Source of the DNA: Halomonas ventosae | Lineage (GTDB): Bacteria; Pseudomonadota; Gammaproteobacteria; Pseudomonadales; Halomonadaceae | Length of the DNA stretch: 64,000 nucleotides | NCBI RefSeq assembly: GCF_004363555.1 | Contig: NZ_SNZJ01000005.1 | Span: forward strand, 62,001-126,000 | Direction: 5' to 3' | Shown: positions 18,127 to 26,557 of the stretch, piece by piece | Layout: every line of letters begins with the position of its first letter | How positions within the stretch are numbered: position 1 is the stretch's first letter | The notes under the pieces: generated by a model | What the model was told of the DNA's origin: nothing | What the model saw: the letters and a program-made list of their open reading frames with translations, nothing else | Databases searched by the model: none | Translations under genes and position numbers: made by a program

Positions 18127-20445
18127 CTAGGCGGGATCCGGGGAGCCGCCCCGGGCATTGGTGTCGCCGGCGGGGTCGGCGACCCCGGCCTCACCGGGCC
18201 GACGGCCGCTGGCATCGCGGGCCTCGGCGCCCTCGCCGGTCCCATCCAGGCGCCCCCCACCGTGCCCTTCCATGCTCACGCTGAGCCGTGGCACGCCGAG
18301 GTCGACCGACTGCGTCTCCATGCGCTGCTTGAGCAGCAGGTTGAAGGCGCGCGCCACGTCCCACTGCATCTCCGGGGCGGTGCGAAAGCGCATGCGCAGG
18401 ATGGCGCAGCCGTCCTCGAAGCTGTCGATGCCCTGCATCTCCAGCGGCGACCAGATGTAGTGGCGCATCATCGGATCCTGGCGCAGCTCCAGGGCTGTCT
18501 CCTGCATCAGGGTGGTGGCATCGTCGATCTTCATGTCGAAGGGGATGCGGACCCGCATCAGGGCGATACCGAACTGGCGCGACATGTTGTGGATCGAGTC
18601 GATGCGGCTGAAGGTGATGATGTGCACGATGCCGTCCAGGTCGCGCAGGCGCACGGTGCGCAGGGTCAGCCCCTCGACGGTGCCCATGTGGCCGTTGATC
18701 TTGACGAAGTCATCCACCGCCAGCGAGTCCTCGATGAGGATGAAGATGCCGGTGATCAGGTCCTGCACCAGGGTCTGGGCGCCGAAACCGATGGCCAGGC
18801 CGATCACCCCGGCACCGGCCAGCAGCGGCGTGACGTTCACTCCCAGATTGGCCAGGCCGACGATGGAGGCGATGATCACGATGGTCGCGAAGATGATATT
18901 GCGGATCATCGGCGTGATGGTCTGCGCCCGGGCCAGGTTGACCCGCCGCCCCCGGGCCCGCGCCGGGCTGGTCAGGGCGCGCTGGATGGCGGTGTCGGCG
19001 AAGATCCAGATCAGCCAGGCCAGCAGCACGGTGAAGCCGATGGCCAACAGGGCCTGGCCGATGCGCACGCTGGCCACCCCCTGCTGGCCGATGCCGATCA
19101 GCGAGCCCCCCCATACCTGCAGCGAGAGCTCGGCGAAGGCGATCCAGGCGAGCACATGGGCCAGAGCGTAGCCGAAGCGCTCCAGGCGGCGGCGGTAGTC
19201 GCTCAGCCGCCGGCGCCTGGAGCGACGCTCGCCGTGCCGACGGATCAGGCCGGTGATCACCAGAGTCAGCACCAGCAGCGAGGCCGAGATGATCGAGCGG
19301 GCCAGGGCCGTGCCCACGTCGCCCACGGTGATGAAGATCGCCAGCAGCGAGCCCCCTACCAGCAGCAGGGCCGGCACGTGCCACAGGCCGCCGACCAGCC
19401 GGACCACCTCGGAGGCGCCGCCGCTGTCGCGCCGCTGGGAATAGGGGCGGTTGCGGATCAGGTGCTTGATCGGGCGCTTGAAGCGGATGATGAAGCGCCC
19501 GCTGATCATCGCCGCCAGCACGTTGGCCAGCACCGACATCAGGCTCGCCAGGTCGCTGCCCATGATCCCCGAGAGACGGGTGGAGTTGAAGGCATCGCCC
19601 AGGGCGATCAGCGCGCCGATGATGAACAGCGGCCTGAGGCTCTGCTGCTGCAGGATCTGCACGGCGATGAAGCGATGGCCGCTGGTGAAGACCGAGATCA
19701 CCGTCTCCACCACCACCGAGAGGGTGCGCCCGCACAGCGCCACATAGGCGATCACCAGGGTCGCGGTGCGACCCGAGCTCTCCGGCACCAGCTGGGCGAT
19801 GCCCAGCACCAGCGCGAAGGCCAGCGCCCAGGGCAGCATGCGGCGCAGGAAATGCACCACCAGCAGCCAGGCGCGAGGCTCGCGGGGAAGGTCCAGGGGC
19901 CAGCCCCGGCGTTTGGCCAGCAGCCGACCCAGGGCGATCAGGATCACCAGCAACCCGGCCCAGATCACCAGCAGCACGGTGAGCTCGATGACGAAGCGCA
20001 GCAGCTCGGCGTTGCCGGTCTGCACCACCAGGTCCACCAGGTCAGACCCGCCCTGCCGCAACTGGCGCAGCCACTCGTCCACCGGCGACCGACCGGCCTC
20101 CGCCTGTGCGCCGAGGTCGCTGATGGTCTCCGCCAGGGCGCCCAGCAGGCCCTGGGGGCGCGTGATGCCCGACTCCTCGGCGGCCGGGTCGTGGGCCTGC
20201 TGCAGCTGGCGCAGGCTCTCCAGCAGGGCCTGACGCTGGTCGGCATCCTCGAGGGTCGCGATCACCTCATCCAGCGAGGCCTGGAAGGCCTGGGGATCGT
20301 GGGAGGTCGGCTCGTCCCCGCCCCCAGGTGTCAGGGCGGAAAGGGGCGTGGACTGGGCCGAGGCCGCCGTCGCCAGCAGCAGCGTCAGCAGCAACCACGT
20401 CAGCAGGCCGCGCACGACAACGAACAGGCGGTAGGCGTCAGGCAC
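18127..20445 (-). CDS. Large MscS-type mechanosensitive channel (YbiO/MscM-like)
   Basis: Inner-membrane tension-gated channel that releases solutes on osmotic downshock. I chose the GTG at 20445, with a GGGAG site upstream, because it is followed at once by a signal peptide (LLTWLLLTLLLATAASAQ); the frame stays open far upstream but that part is low-complexity antisense sequence. The 772-aa product has a periplasmic N-domain, about ten hydrophobic segments and the MscS core: pore helix LLAGAGVIGLAIGFGAQ, then TGIFILIEDSLAVDDFV and the beta domain. The C-terminal 60 residues are Gly/Asp-rich and probably disordered. Size and layout fit the YbiO group. Confidence 0.92.
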   Translation of the reverse strand: MPDAYRLFVVVRGLLTWLLLTLLLATAASAQSTPLSALTPGGGDEPTSHDPQAFQASLDEVIATLEDADQRQALLESLRQLQQAHDPAAEESGITRPQGLLGALAETISDLGAQAEAGRSPVDEWLRQLRQGGSDLVDLVVQTGNAELLRFVIELTVLLVIWAGLLVILIALGRLLAKRRGWPLDLPREPRAWLLVVHFLRRMLPWALAFALVLGIAQLVPESSGRTATLVIAYVALCGRTLSVVVETVISVFTSGHRFIAVQILQQQSLRPLFIIGALIALGDAFNSTRLSGIMGSDLASLMSVLANVLAAMISGRFIIRFKRPIKHLIRNRPYSQRRDSGGASEVVRLVGGLWHVPALLLVGGSLLAIFITVGDVGTALARSIISASLLVLTLVITGLIRRHGERRSRRRRLSDYRRRLERFGYALAHVLAWIAFAELSLQVWGGSLIGIGQQGVASVRIGQALLAIGFTVLLAWLIWIFADTAIQRALTSPARARGRRVNLARAQTITPMIRNIIFATIVIIASIVGLANLGVNVTPLLAGAGVIGLAIGFGAQTLVQDLITGIFILIEDSLAVDDFVKINGHMGTVEGLTLRTVRLRDLDGIVHIITFSRIDSIHNMSRQFGIALMRVRIPFDMKIDDATTLMQETALELRQDPMMRHYIWSPLEMQGIDSFEDGCAILRMRFRTAPEMQWDVARAFNLLLKQRMETQSVDLGVPRLSVSMEGHGGGRLDGTGEGAEARDASGRRPGEAGVADPAGDTNARGGSPDPA

Positions 20446-20575
20446 TCTCTCGACTCCCTGGCATCTTGTCTCCCTGGTCTCTCGTCTTTGGTGAACGGAT
20501 GACGGGCCGGCCGCCATCCATGATGGCCGAGGCAGTGTGATAGGCTGCCGACACCATGCCCTACAGGATGCCGTC

Positions 20576-21571
20576 ATGACGCCGCAACCGCCACCCGAAC
20601 CCCGCAACGCCGACGGCGAGATGCGTCGCGTCGGCGTCGAGATCGAGTTCGCCGGCCTGCCTCCCCGGGAGACGGCCGAGCTGGTGCGCGAGCTGTTCGG
20701 CGGCGAGGTGGAGGCGCTCAGTCCCCATCGCCTCAAGGTCAGCGGCACCCGCTGGGGCGCGTTCGGCATCGAGCTCGACACCCAGTACGCCCACCCCGAC
20801 CAGAGCGCGGTGGATGCCGAGGCCGCCGGCGACAGCGAATGGGAGCGCATGCGCCTGGACTTCCACGCCCGGACCCGGGAGCTGATCGGCGACGTGGTCA
20901 CCGGCCTGGTGCCCACCGAGATCGTCTGCCCGCCGGTGCCCTGGGACGAGCTGGAAGAGCTCGACGCCCTCTTCGAGGCGCTGCGCACCCACGGGGCCAA
21001 GGGCACCGACGCCAGTCTGCTCTACGGCTTCGGCCTGCACCTCAACCCCGAGGTACCGAGCCTCGAGGCCGAGAGCCTGCTGGCCTACCTGCGCGCCTAC
21101 CTGCTGAGCGCCGCCTGGCTGCGCGAGCAGATCCACGTGGACATCACCCGTGAGGTGCTGCCCCACGCCAATCCCTTCCCCCGGGCCTATGCGCTGAGGG
21201 TGCTCGACCCGGACTATGCCCCGGACCTGGACACCCTGATCGACGACTACCTGGCCGACAACCCGACACGCAACCGCGAGTTGGACCTCTTCCCGCTGTT
21301 CGCCCACCTGCGCCCGGACCATCCCCACGAGCTGCTGCGCAGCAAGCTGGTCAAGGCGCGGCCTACCTTCCACTACCGCCTGCCCAATGCCCAGCTATCG
21401 GAGCCGGGCTGGGGGGCGGTGACGGAGTGGAATCGCTGGCTGGAGGTCGAGCGCCTGGCCAGCACCCCCGAGACCCTGGCCGAACGCAGCGCGCAGTTTC
21501 TCGCCCGCCACCGGCCCTCGGCACCGCGCCGCTGGCTGACCCGCCTGCGCCGCTGGGTGACTCGCCAATGA
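20576..21571 (+). CDS. Putative amidoligase (COOH-NH2 ligase, glutamine synthetase-like fold)
   Basis: A 331-aa protein of the amidoligase_2 group, which joins carboxyl and amine groups using ATP. The start at 20576 puts the family-defining MRRVGVEIEFAG motif near residue 17; the glutamates of GVEIEF are expected metal ligands. Later motifs include PTEIVCPPV, GFGLHLNPE (the G-x-H-x-N element) and RPTFHYRLPN. The C-terminal tail is basic. Its stop overlaps the start of a class I glutamine amidotransferase gene by 4 nt, the pairing known from comparative work on this family (Iyer and co-workers). The product made is unknown. Confidence 0.85.
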   Translation: MTPQPPPEPRNADGEMRRVGVEIEFAGLPPRETAELVRELFGGEVEALSPHRLKVSGTRWGAFGIELDTQYAHPDQSAVDAEAAGDSEWERMRLDFHARTRELIGDVVTGLVPTEIVCPPVPWDELEELDALFEALRTHGAKGTDASLLYGFGLHLNPEVPSLEAESLLAYLRAYLLSAAWLREQIHVDITREVLPHANPFPRAYALRVLDPDYAPDLDTLIDDYLADNPTRNRELDLFPLFAHLRPDHPHELLRSKLVKARPTFHYRLPNAQLSEPGWGAVTEWNRWLEVERLASTPETLAERSAQFLARHRPSAPRRWLTRLRRWVTRQ

Positions 21572-22254
21572 GCCGCAAGACACGCCCACTGATCGGCATC
21601 ACCACCTCCGACGCCAAGAGCCGGATCGCCTGGTGGTTCGACTGGTTCGCCGTCTGGCGCCACGGCGGCCGGCCGCGGCGGCTGTCGCCCTCGCGCCCCT
21701 TTCCCGAGGCGCTCGATGGCCTGATCATCGGCGGCGGCGACGATATCCAGGCCCACCTCTACGGCGACGAGATGCGCCTGGACGTCCGCGTCGACCCGCA
21801 GCGCGACGAACTCGAGCTCGAGCTGCTGGAGCGCTTCATTCCCTTGGGCAAGCCGGTGCTGGGCATCTGCCGCGGCGCCCAGCTGATCAACGTCTACCAG
21901 GGCGGCACCCTGGACCCGGACATCTACACCACCCATGAGGGGCTCAAGCGCCGGCGCACCGTGCTGCCGCGCAAGACCGTGGACATCGTCGCCGACAGCC
22001 AGCTGCACCGCATCCTCGAGGTGAGCTGGTGTCGCATCAACAGCCTGCACCACCAGGCGGTGCAGCGGACGGGAAAGGGCATCGAGATCGTCGCCCGGGA
22101 CCGCGATGGCCTGGTGCAGGGCATCGAGTCCCGCGACCACGAGTTCCTGCTCGGCGTGCAGTGGCACCCGGAGTGGCTGGTCTTCAACCGCCCCCAGCAG
22201 CGGCTGATCCGCGCCCTGGTGGAGGCCGCCCAGCGCGGTATCGCCTCGGCGTAG
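21568..22254 (+). CDS. Class I glutamine amidotransferase, gamma-glutamyl hydrolase (peptidase C26) type
   Basis: A 228-aa protein with the C26/PuuD-like hydrolase fold. The nucleophile is Cys101 in GICRGAQ, and the His-Glu pair is His200/Glu202 in QWHPEW; GLIIGGGDDI is the usual glycine-rich strand. The start is fixed by the ATGA overlap with the amidoligase. Enzymes of this class cleave gamma-glutamyl amides, so with the ligase it could form a make-and-break pair, or hydrolyse an intermediate, for a gamma-glutamyl-type metabolite. That joint role is inferred from the coupling of the genes. Confidence 0.88.
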   Translation: MSRKTRPLIGITTSDAKSRIAWWFDWFAVWRHGGRPRRLSPSRPFPEALDGLIIGGGDDIQAHLYGDEMRLDVRVDPQRDELELELLERFIPLGKPVLGICRGAQLINVYQGGTLDPDIYTTHEGLKRRRTVLPRKTVDIVADSQLHRILEVSWCRINSLHHQAVQRTGKGIEIVARDRDGLVQGIESRDHEFLLGVQWHPEWLVFNRPQQRLIRALVEAAQRGIASA

Positions 22255-22307
22255 CTCGGCCCGAGACAGACGCAGTGTCCGGGAAGGCGCGTCGCTCGAG
22301 ACAAAGA

Positions 22308-22335
22308 GCCGGGGCCACCTCACGGTGGCCCCGGC
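22308..22335. terminator. Bidirectional hairpin terminator
   Basis: A perfect 12-bp stem (22308-22319 with 22324-22335) and a 4-nt loop between the convergent GATase and OsmC genes. Very GC-rich, no T-run on the plus strand. Confidence 0.7.
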
Positions 22336-22377
22336 GCGATGCTATCCCGTGCCGGCCACTCTGGCCGGCCTCCGGGC

Positions 22378-22809
22378 TCAGCTTTCCAGCTTCGCCGACA
22401 GGCTGATCTCGGCATTGAACAGCTTGGAGACGGGGCATCCCTCCTTGGCCTTGTTGGCCGCATCCTGGAAGGCCGCCTCGTCGGCGCCCGGGATCTTCGC
22501 CACGGTGTCGAGGTGGATGGCGGTGATGGCGAAACCACCCTCGACCTCCTCGAGGGAGACCTTGGCCTCGGTGGCGATGCGCTCGGCGGTCAGACCGGCC
22601 TCGCCCAGGATCAGCGACAGGGCCATGGAGTAGCAGCTCGCATGGGCGGCGCCGATCAGCTCCTCGGGGTTGGAGCCCGCCTCGCCCTCGAAGCGCTTGG
22701 CGAAGCTGTAGGGTACGTCCTGGAGCACGCCGCTCTGGGTGGACACCGTCCCCTTGCCGTCCTTGAGGCCGCCCTGCCAGACGGCGCTGCCGGATTTCTT
22801 GATGCTCAT
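22378..22809 (-). CDS. osmC: OsmC-family peroxiredoxin
   Basis: Cytoplasmic thiol peroxidase against organic hydroperoxides, typically induced by osmotic and oxidative stress. The 143-aa length equals that of E. coli OsmC. The first redox cysteine is in HASCYSMALS and the second in KEGCPVSKLF, with NPEELIGAA before the first. It is a single gene, divergent from an aldo/keto reductase. Confidence 0.93.
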   Translation of the reverse strand: MSIKKSGSAVWQGGLKDGKGTVSTQSGVLQDVPYSFAKRFEGEAGSNPEELIGAAHASCYSMALSLILGEAGLTAERIATEAKVSLEEVEGGFAITAIHLDTVAKIPGADEAAFQDAANKAKEGCPVSKLFNAEISLSAKLES

Positions 22810-22964
22810 GTCGACTCCTTCTCGTTTTCAGGGGTAACTTGCTGCCTCTTCACCATACACCATGGGGATGCTCTCCTCCTGAGGCAAGCTCGATTGCATC
22901 ACGGGCCGCCAGCGACCAGACTGAATGGAAAATATTTCTAAATACATGCAGAAGGGAGGCTCCC

Positions 22965-23849
22965 ATGACCACATCGCCCCGCGTGCGACTCGCCGCCACC
23001 GACCATGAACCGGCCCGCGACCTGCCGGCCATCGGCCAGGGCACCTGGTACCTGGGCGAGGGGCTGGCCCCGCGAGAGGACGAGGTGCGTGCCCTGCAGC
23101 ATGGCCTGGCCCACGGACTCACCCTGATCGACACCGCCGAGATGTACGGCGACGGCGGCGCCGAGGAGGTGGTGGGCGAGGCGCTCGCGGATCGTCGCGA
23201 CGAAGCCTTCCTGGTCTCCAAGGTCTACCCCTGGAATGCCGGGCGCGACAGCGCCATCGCCGCCTGCGAGGCGAGCCTCAGGCGCCTGCGCACCGACCAC
23301 CTCGACCTCTACCTGCTGCACTGGCCGGGCAGCATCTCGCTGGATGAGACCCTGGAAGCCTTCGAGCGGCTGCGCGAGGCGGGCAAGATCCGCCGCTTCG
23401 GCGTCTCCAACTTCGACGTGGAAGAGATGGCGGCGCTGTCCGCCCTGCCCGGCGGCGCGGCCTGCGCGGTGAACCAGGTGCTCTACCATCTGGGCTCGCG
23501 GGGCATCGAGCACTCGCTGCTGCCCTGGCAGCGCGAACGTGGCATCCCCACCATGGCCTACTGCCCCCTGGCCCAGGCCGGCACGCTGCGCCGCGACCTG
23601 CTCGGCCACCCCGAGGTGAAGGCGGTCGCCGCGGAGCTCGGCATCACGCCCACCCAGCTGCTGCTCGCCTGGGCGATTAGCCCCAACCACGGCGCCAGGG
23701 ACGTGATCGCCATTCCCAAGGCCACCCAGCTCGAGCACGTGGAACAGAACGCCGCCGCCCTGGCGGTCGAGCTGGATGCCGAGAGCCTGGCCCGCCTGGA
23801 CGCCGTCTTCCCGGCACCGAGCCGCAAGACAGCGCTGGATATCGTCTAG
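22965..23849 (+). CDS. Aldo/keto reductase
   Basis: NAD(P)H-dependent carbonyl reductase with a TIM-barrel fold, 294 aa. The ATG at 22965 follows a clear GGGAGG site. The catalytic tetrad is visible: Asp in LIDTAEMYG, the Tyr of the same motif, Lys in FLVSKVYPWN and His in YLLHWPG. The cofactor region AIPKATQLEHV near the C-terminus is standard. The substrate is unknown; related proteins reduce methylglyoxal and other aldehydes. Divergent from osmC, so a shared stress response is possible. Confidence 0.9.
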   Translation: MTTSPRVRLAATDHEPARDLPAIGQGTWYLGEGLAPREDEVRALQHGLAHGLTLIDTAEMYGDGGAEEVVGEALADRRDEAFLVSKVYPWNAGRDSAIAACEASLRRLRTDHLDLYLLHWPGSISLDETLEAFERLREAGKIRRFGVSNFDVEEMAALSALPGGAACAVNQVLYHLGSRGIEHSLLPWQRERGIPTMAYCPLAQAGTLRRDLLGHPEVKAVAAELGITPTQLLLAWAISPNHGARDVIAIPKATQLEHVEQNAAALAVELDAESLARLDAVFPAPSRKTALDIV

Positions 23850-23866
23850 CGGCGAGCGGGGAAAAC

Positions 23867-24412
23867 CTAGCCGCGCAGCCTGGCCAGCGCCGCGGCGAGC
23901 GCCTCATGGCCCAGCTCGCGCATCGCCGCGATATTGCGCGCGGGAATGCCCTCGGGGTCGGGATGATGCTCGAGGGCCTGCTCCAGGCCCGCCTCGCGCA
24001 GCAGGTGCCACATCGGATAGGGCGAGCGGTTGGTGAAGTTGGCGGGATCGTCCGGCTCGGCGTCGGCGAAGACGTAGTCCGGGTGGAAGCTCGCCAGCTG
24101 GAAGGTGCCCTCATAGCCCTGATCGGCCAGCAACGCTTCGGCGATCTCCAGCAGGTCAAGGTAGTCGTCGAAGTCCTCGAGCCCCTCGGTGAGCACCAGC
24201 AGGGTCGTCTCCACTTCGGGGGTCGCCTCCAGGTGGCGGCACTCGTCGAACAGCGTCAGCAGCGCCGCCTCGCGGTCGCGGGCCGGCACCGCCACGGTGC
24301 GGATGGTGTCGCGCGCCACCTCGCGGCCGGCGAAGGGACAGACGTCATGGGCGACCACGAAGGTCTCCACCCAGGCTCGGGTGGCGGCAAGGGGATCAGT
24401 GGGTACGGTCAT
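23867..24412 (-). CDS. DUF1415 family protein
   Basis: A 181-aa protein of a conserved proteobacterial family without known function. The start at 24412 gives MTVPTDPLAATRAWVETFVV; the open frame further upstream is not conserved in character. Typical family stretches are the early DVCPFAG with a conserved cysteine, the middle LDLLEIAEALL and FQLASFHPDYVF, and the C-terminal SPYPMWHLLRE. No signal peptide or membrane segment. It lies downstream of endonuclease V on the same strand. Confidence 0.85.
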   Translation of the reverse strand: MTVPTDPLAATRAWVETFVVAHDVCPFAGREVARDTIRTVAVPARDREAALLTLFDECRHLEATPEVETTLLVLTEGLEDFDDYLDLLEIAEALLADQGYEGTFQLASFHPDYVFADAEPDDPANFTNRSPYPMWHLLREAGLEQALEHHPDPEGIPARNIAAMRELGHEALAAALARLRG

Positions 24413-24504
24413 GGACGCCTCGGTCGGGGAAGTGAGAGAAAGATAGGGGATGAGAGAAAGGCACGAGAAGGGAGCGGCAGTATAGCCCAGGCGGCCACCC
24501 CGCC

Positions 24505-25224
24505 CTATCGGCCCCGCCGCGAGGCCAGGCGATCGGCCAGCCGGGTCGGCTCCGGCAGCTTGGTACGCCCCAGGCAACGGATCACCCAGTCGAGCGCCGT
24601 GGGCAGCGACACCCGGTGGCCCGGCGAGACGAAGATCGGCTTCACCTTCACCCGCGAGCGCAGCACCGCGCCGATCACCTCGTCATCCGGGCCATCCACC
24701 AGCGGCGTCCAGTCGCCCCGCGCCGGCCCGGGCTCGCCGTGACGGCCACACAGCCGTGACTTGGCCACGCCGATGGTGGGCAGGTCGAGCCACAGCCCCA
24801 GGTGGCTGGCCACGCCGATGCGCCGCGGGTGGGCGATGCCCTGGCCGTCCACCATGACGAGCTGCGGTTGAGTGGTGAGCCTGTCGAAGGCACCCAGCGC
24901 CGCCGGCACCTCGCGAAACGACAACAGCCCCGGCACATAGGGCATGCGCGTCGGCTCGCGATGCACCACCTGCTCCACGATTTCCAGGGTTGTCGGCTCA
25001 AGGGTGGCCGGCTCGAGCTCGCCTGATGCACCCGCCGGCCAGGCCATCACCACCACCGCCGCCCGGGTGATCGCCCCCTGCTGCTCGAAGCCGATATCCA
25101 CCCCGGCGAGGTGGCGCACCGGGTCCAGGCGGTCGGCACGCTCCACGCTTTTCGCCAGGCGCTTCTGCAGCGCAATGGCGTCTCTCGGGGCGAGGTTCCA
25201 GTCGTGGAGAGGGGCAGTCGGCAT
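24505..25224 (-). CDS. nfi: Endonuclease V (deoxyinosine 3'-endonuclease)
   Basis: DNA repair nuclease that cuts 3' to deoxyinosine, which arises by adenine deamination. The 239-aa protein shows the family's metal-binding aspartates in LAGVDIGFE and VMVDGQGIAHPR, the Glu in GLLSFREVP, and the GVAKSRLCG loop. Usual length is about 220-230 aa. It is followed 92 nt later by the DUF1415 gene and is divergent from sbcDC, giving a small DNA-repair neighbourhood. Confidence 0.93.
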   Translation of the reverse strand: MPTAPLHDWNLAPRDAIALQKRLAKSVERADRLDPVRHLAGVDIGFEQQGAITRAAVVVMAWPAGASGELEPATLEPTTLEIVEQVVHREPTRMPYVPGLLSFREVPAALGAFDRLTTQPQLVMVDGQGIAHPRRIGVASHLGLWLDLPTIGVAKSRLCGRHGEPGPARGDWTPLVDGPDDEVIGAVLRSRVKVKPIFVSPGHRVSLPTALDWVIRCLGRTKLPEPTRLADRLASRRGR

Positions 25225-25297
25225 GGGGACTCCTGAACAGCCGCTTGTGAGTGACGTAGACTATCGCCCCCGGCACGCAGGCAGGAAGGGAGACCTG

Positions 25298-26557
25298 ATG
25301 AAACTGATCCACACCGCCGACTGGCACCTGGGCCAGAGTTTCCACGGCCAGGAGCGCCACGTCGAGCACCGCGCCTTCCTCGACTGGCTGCTCGACACCC
25401 TGGTGGCGCGCCGGGCCGATGCCCTGCTGGTGGCCGGCGATATCTTCGACGTGGTCAACCCCTCGCTGCGTGCTCAGGAGCTCTTGTACGACTTCATCGT
25501 TTCCGCCCACGAGCGACTCCCCGGGCTCGACATCGTGCTGATCGCCGGCAACCACGACAGCGGCAACCGCATCGAGCTGCCCGCCCCGCTGATGCGCCGG
25601 CTGCGCACCCACGCGCTGGGGCGGGTCCGCTGGCTGGACGACGGCGACCTCGACGCCGAGCGCATGCTGGTGCCGCTCAGCGATGCCGATGGCGAGACAC
25701 GCGCCTGGTGCCTGGCGCTGCCCTTCCTGCGCCCCGCCGAGGTCACCGGGGCGTCGCTTGCCCGCGAGGCGACCGACGAGCAGGCGCCCAACGACTACGT
25801 CGCCGGCATCAGCCGCGTCCACACCCAACTGATCGAGGCTGCGCGCGCCCGGCGCGAGCCCGGCCAGGCGCTGGTGGCGATGAGCCACGCCCACCTGCAC
25901 GGCGCGGCCGTCTCCGAGGCCAGCGAACGGCCCATCGTGATCGGCGGCGAGGAGTCGATCTCCGCCGCCCTCTTCCCGGATGACATCGCCTACGTGGCGC
26001 TCGGCCACCTGCACCGCGCCCAGCAGGTCGGCGAGGCGCGCATCCGCTACAGCGGCAGTCCCCTGCCGCTGGACTTCAGCGAGGTCGCCTACCCCCACCA
26101 GGTGGTGGAGGTCATCCTCGACGGCGAGACCCTGGTCGCCACCGAGGCGCTCCCGGTGCCCCGCCCGGTGGCCATGCACCGCGTCGGCCCCGCGCCGCTG
26201 GAGCAGGTACTGGCCGAGCTCGAGGCGCTCGAGGACGATCCCGAACTCTCCCGAGACCGCTGGCCCTGGCTGGAGGTACGCGTCGAACTCGAGGCCCCGA
26301 TCCCCGACCTGCGCGCCCGGGTGGAAGCGGCCCTCGAGGGCAAGTCGCTGCGCCTGCTGCGCCTCGAACGTCGCCTGCCCCGGATCGAGGGCGAGGACGC
26401 CCCGGCGCGAGTCGACCTGGAGAGCCTCGGCCCGCGCAAGCTCTTCGAGCGCACCTGGGCCGATCGCTGGGGTGAGCCGCCCGAGGCGGAGGTGCTCGCC
26501 GACTTCGACCGGCTCTGCCAGGACGTGCTCGACGCCGAGGGGGAGCTCACTTCATGA
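25298..26557 (+). CDS. sbcD: Exonuclease subunit SbcD
   Basis: Nuclease subunit of the SbcCD complex that opens hairpins and cleans blocked DNA ends. The ATG at 25298, after GGAAGGGAG, starts MKLIHTADWHLGQ, the first metallophosphoesterase motif. The others follow: LLVAGDIFD, IAGNHD, SHAHLHG and GHLHRAQ. The protein is 419 aa, close to E. coli SbcD (400). It overlaps sbcC by 4 nt. Confidence 0.96.
   Translation: MKLIHTADWHLGQSFHGQERHVEHRAFLDWLLDTLVARRADALLVAGDIFDVVNPSLRAQELLYDFIVSAHERLPGLDIVLIAGNHDSGNRIELPAPLMRRLRTHALGRVRWLDDGDLDAERMLVPLSDADGETRAWCLALPFLRPAEVTGASLAREATDEQAPNDYVAGISRVHTQLIEAARARREPGQALVAMSHAHLHGAAVSEASERPIVIGGEESISAALFPDDIAYVALGHLHRAQQVGEARIRYSGSPLPLDFSEVAYPHQVVEVILDGETLVATEALPVPRPVAMHRVGPAPLEQVLAELEALEDDPELSRDRWPWLEVRVELEAPIPDLRARVEAALEGKSLRLLRLERRLPRIEGEDAPARVDLESLGPRKLFERTWADRWGEPPEAEVLADFDRLCQDVLDAEGELTS

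Noticed and set aside
16675-20502. Very long open frame on the plus strand opposite the MscS-type and unknown membrane-protein genes
   Set aside because: It lies antisense to two genes with clear family motifs, has low-complexity Gly/Gln/His-rich content and no recognisable domain. It is the usual shadow frame in high-GC DNA.
18127-21006. MscS gene extended upstream to an ATG at 21006
   Set aside because: The first 187 codons are Ser/Arg/Pro-rich and antisense to the amidoligase gene. The GTG at 20445 is followed at once by a signal peptide.
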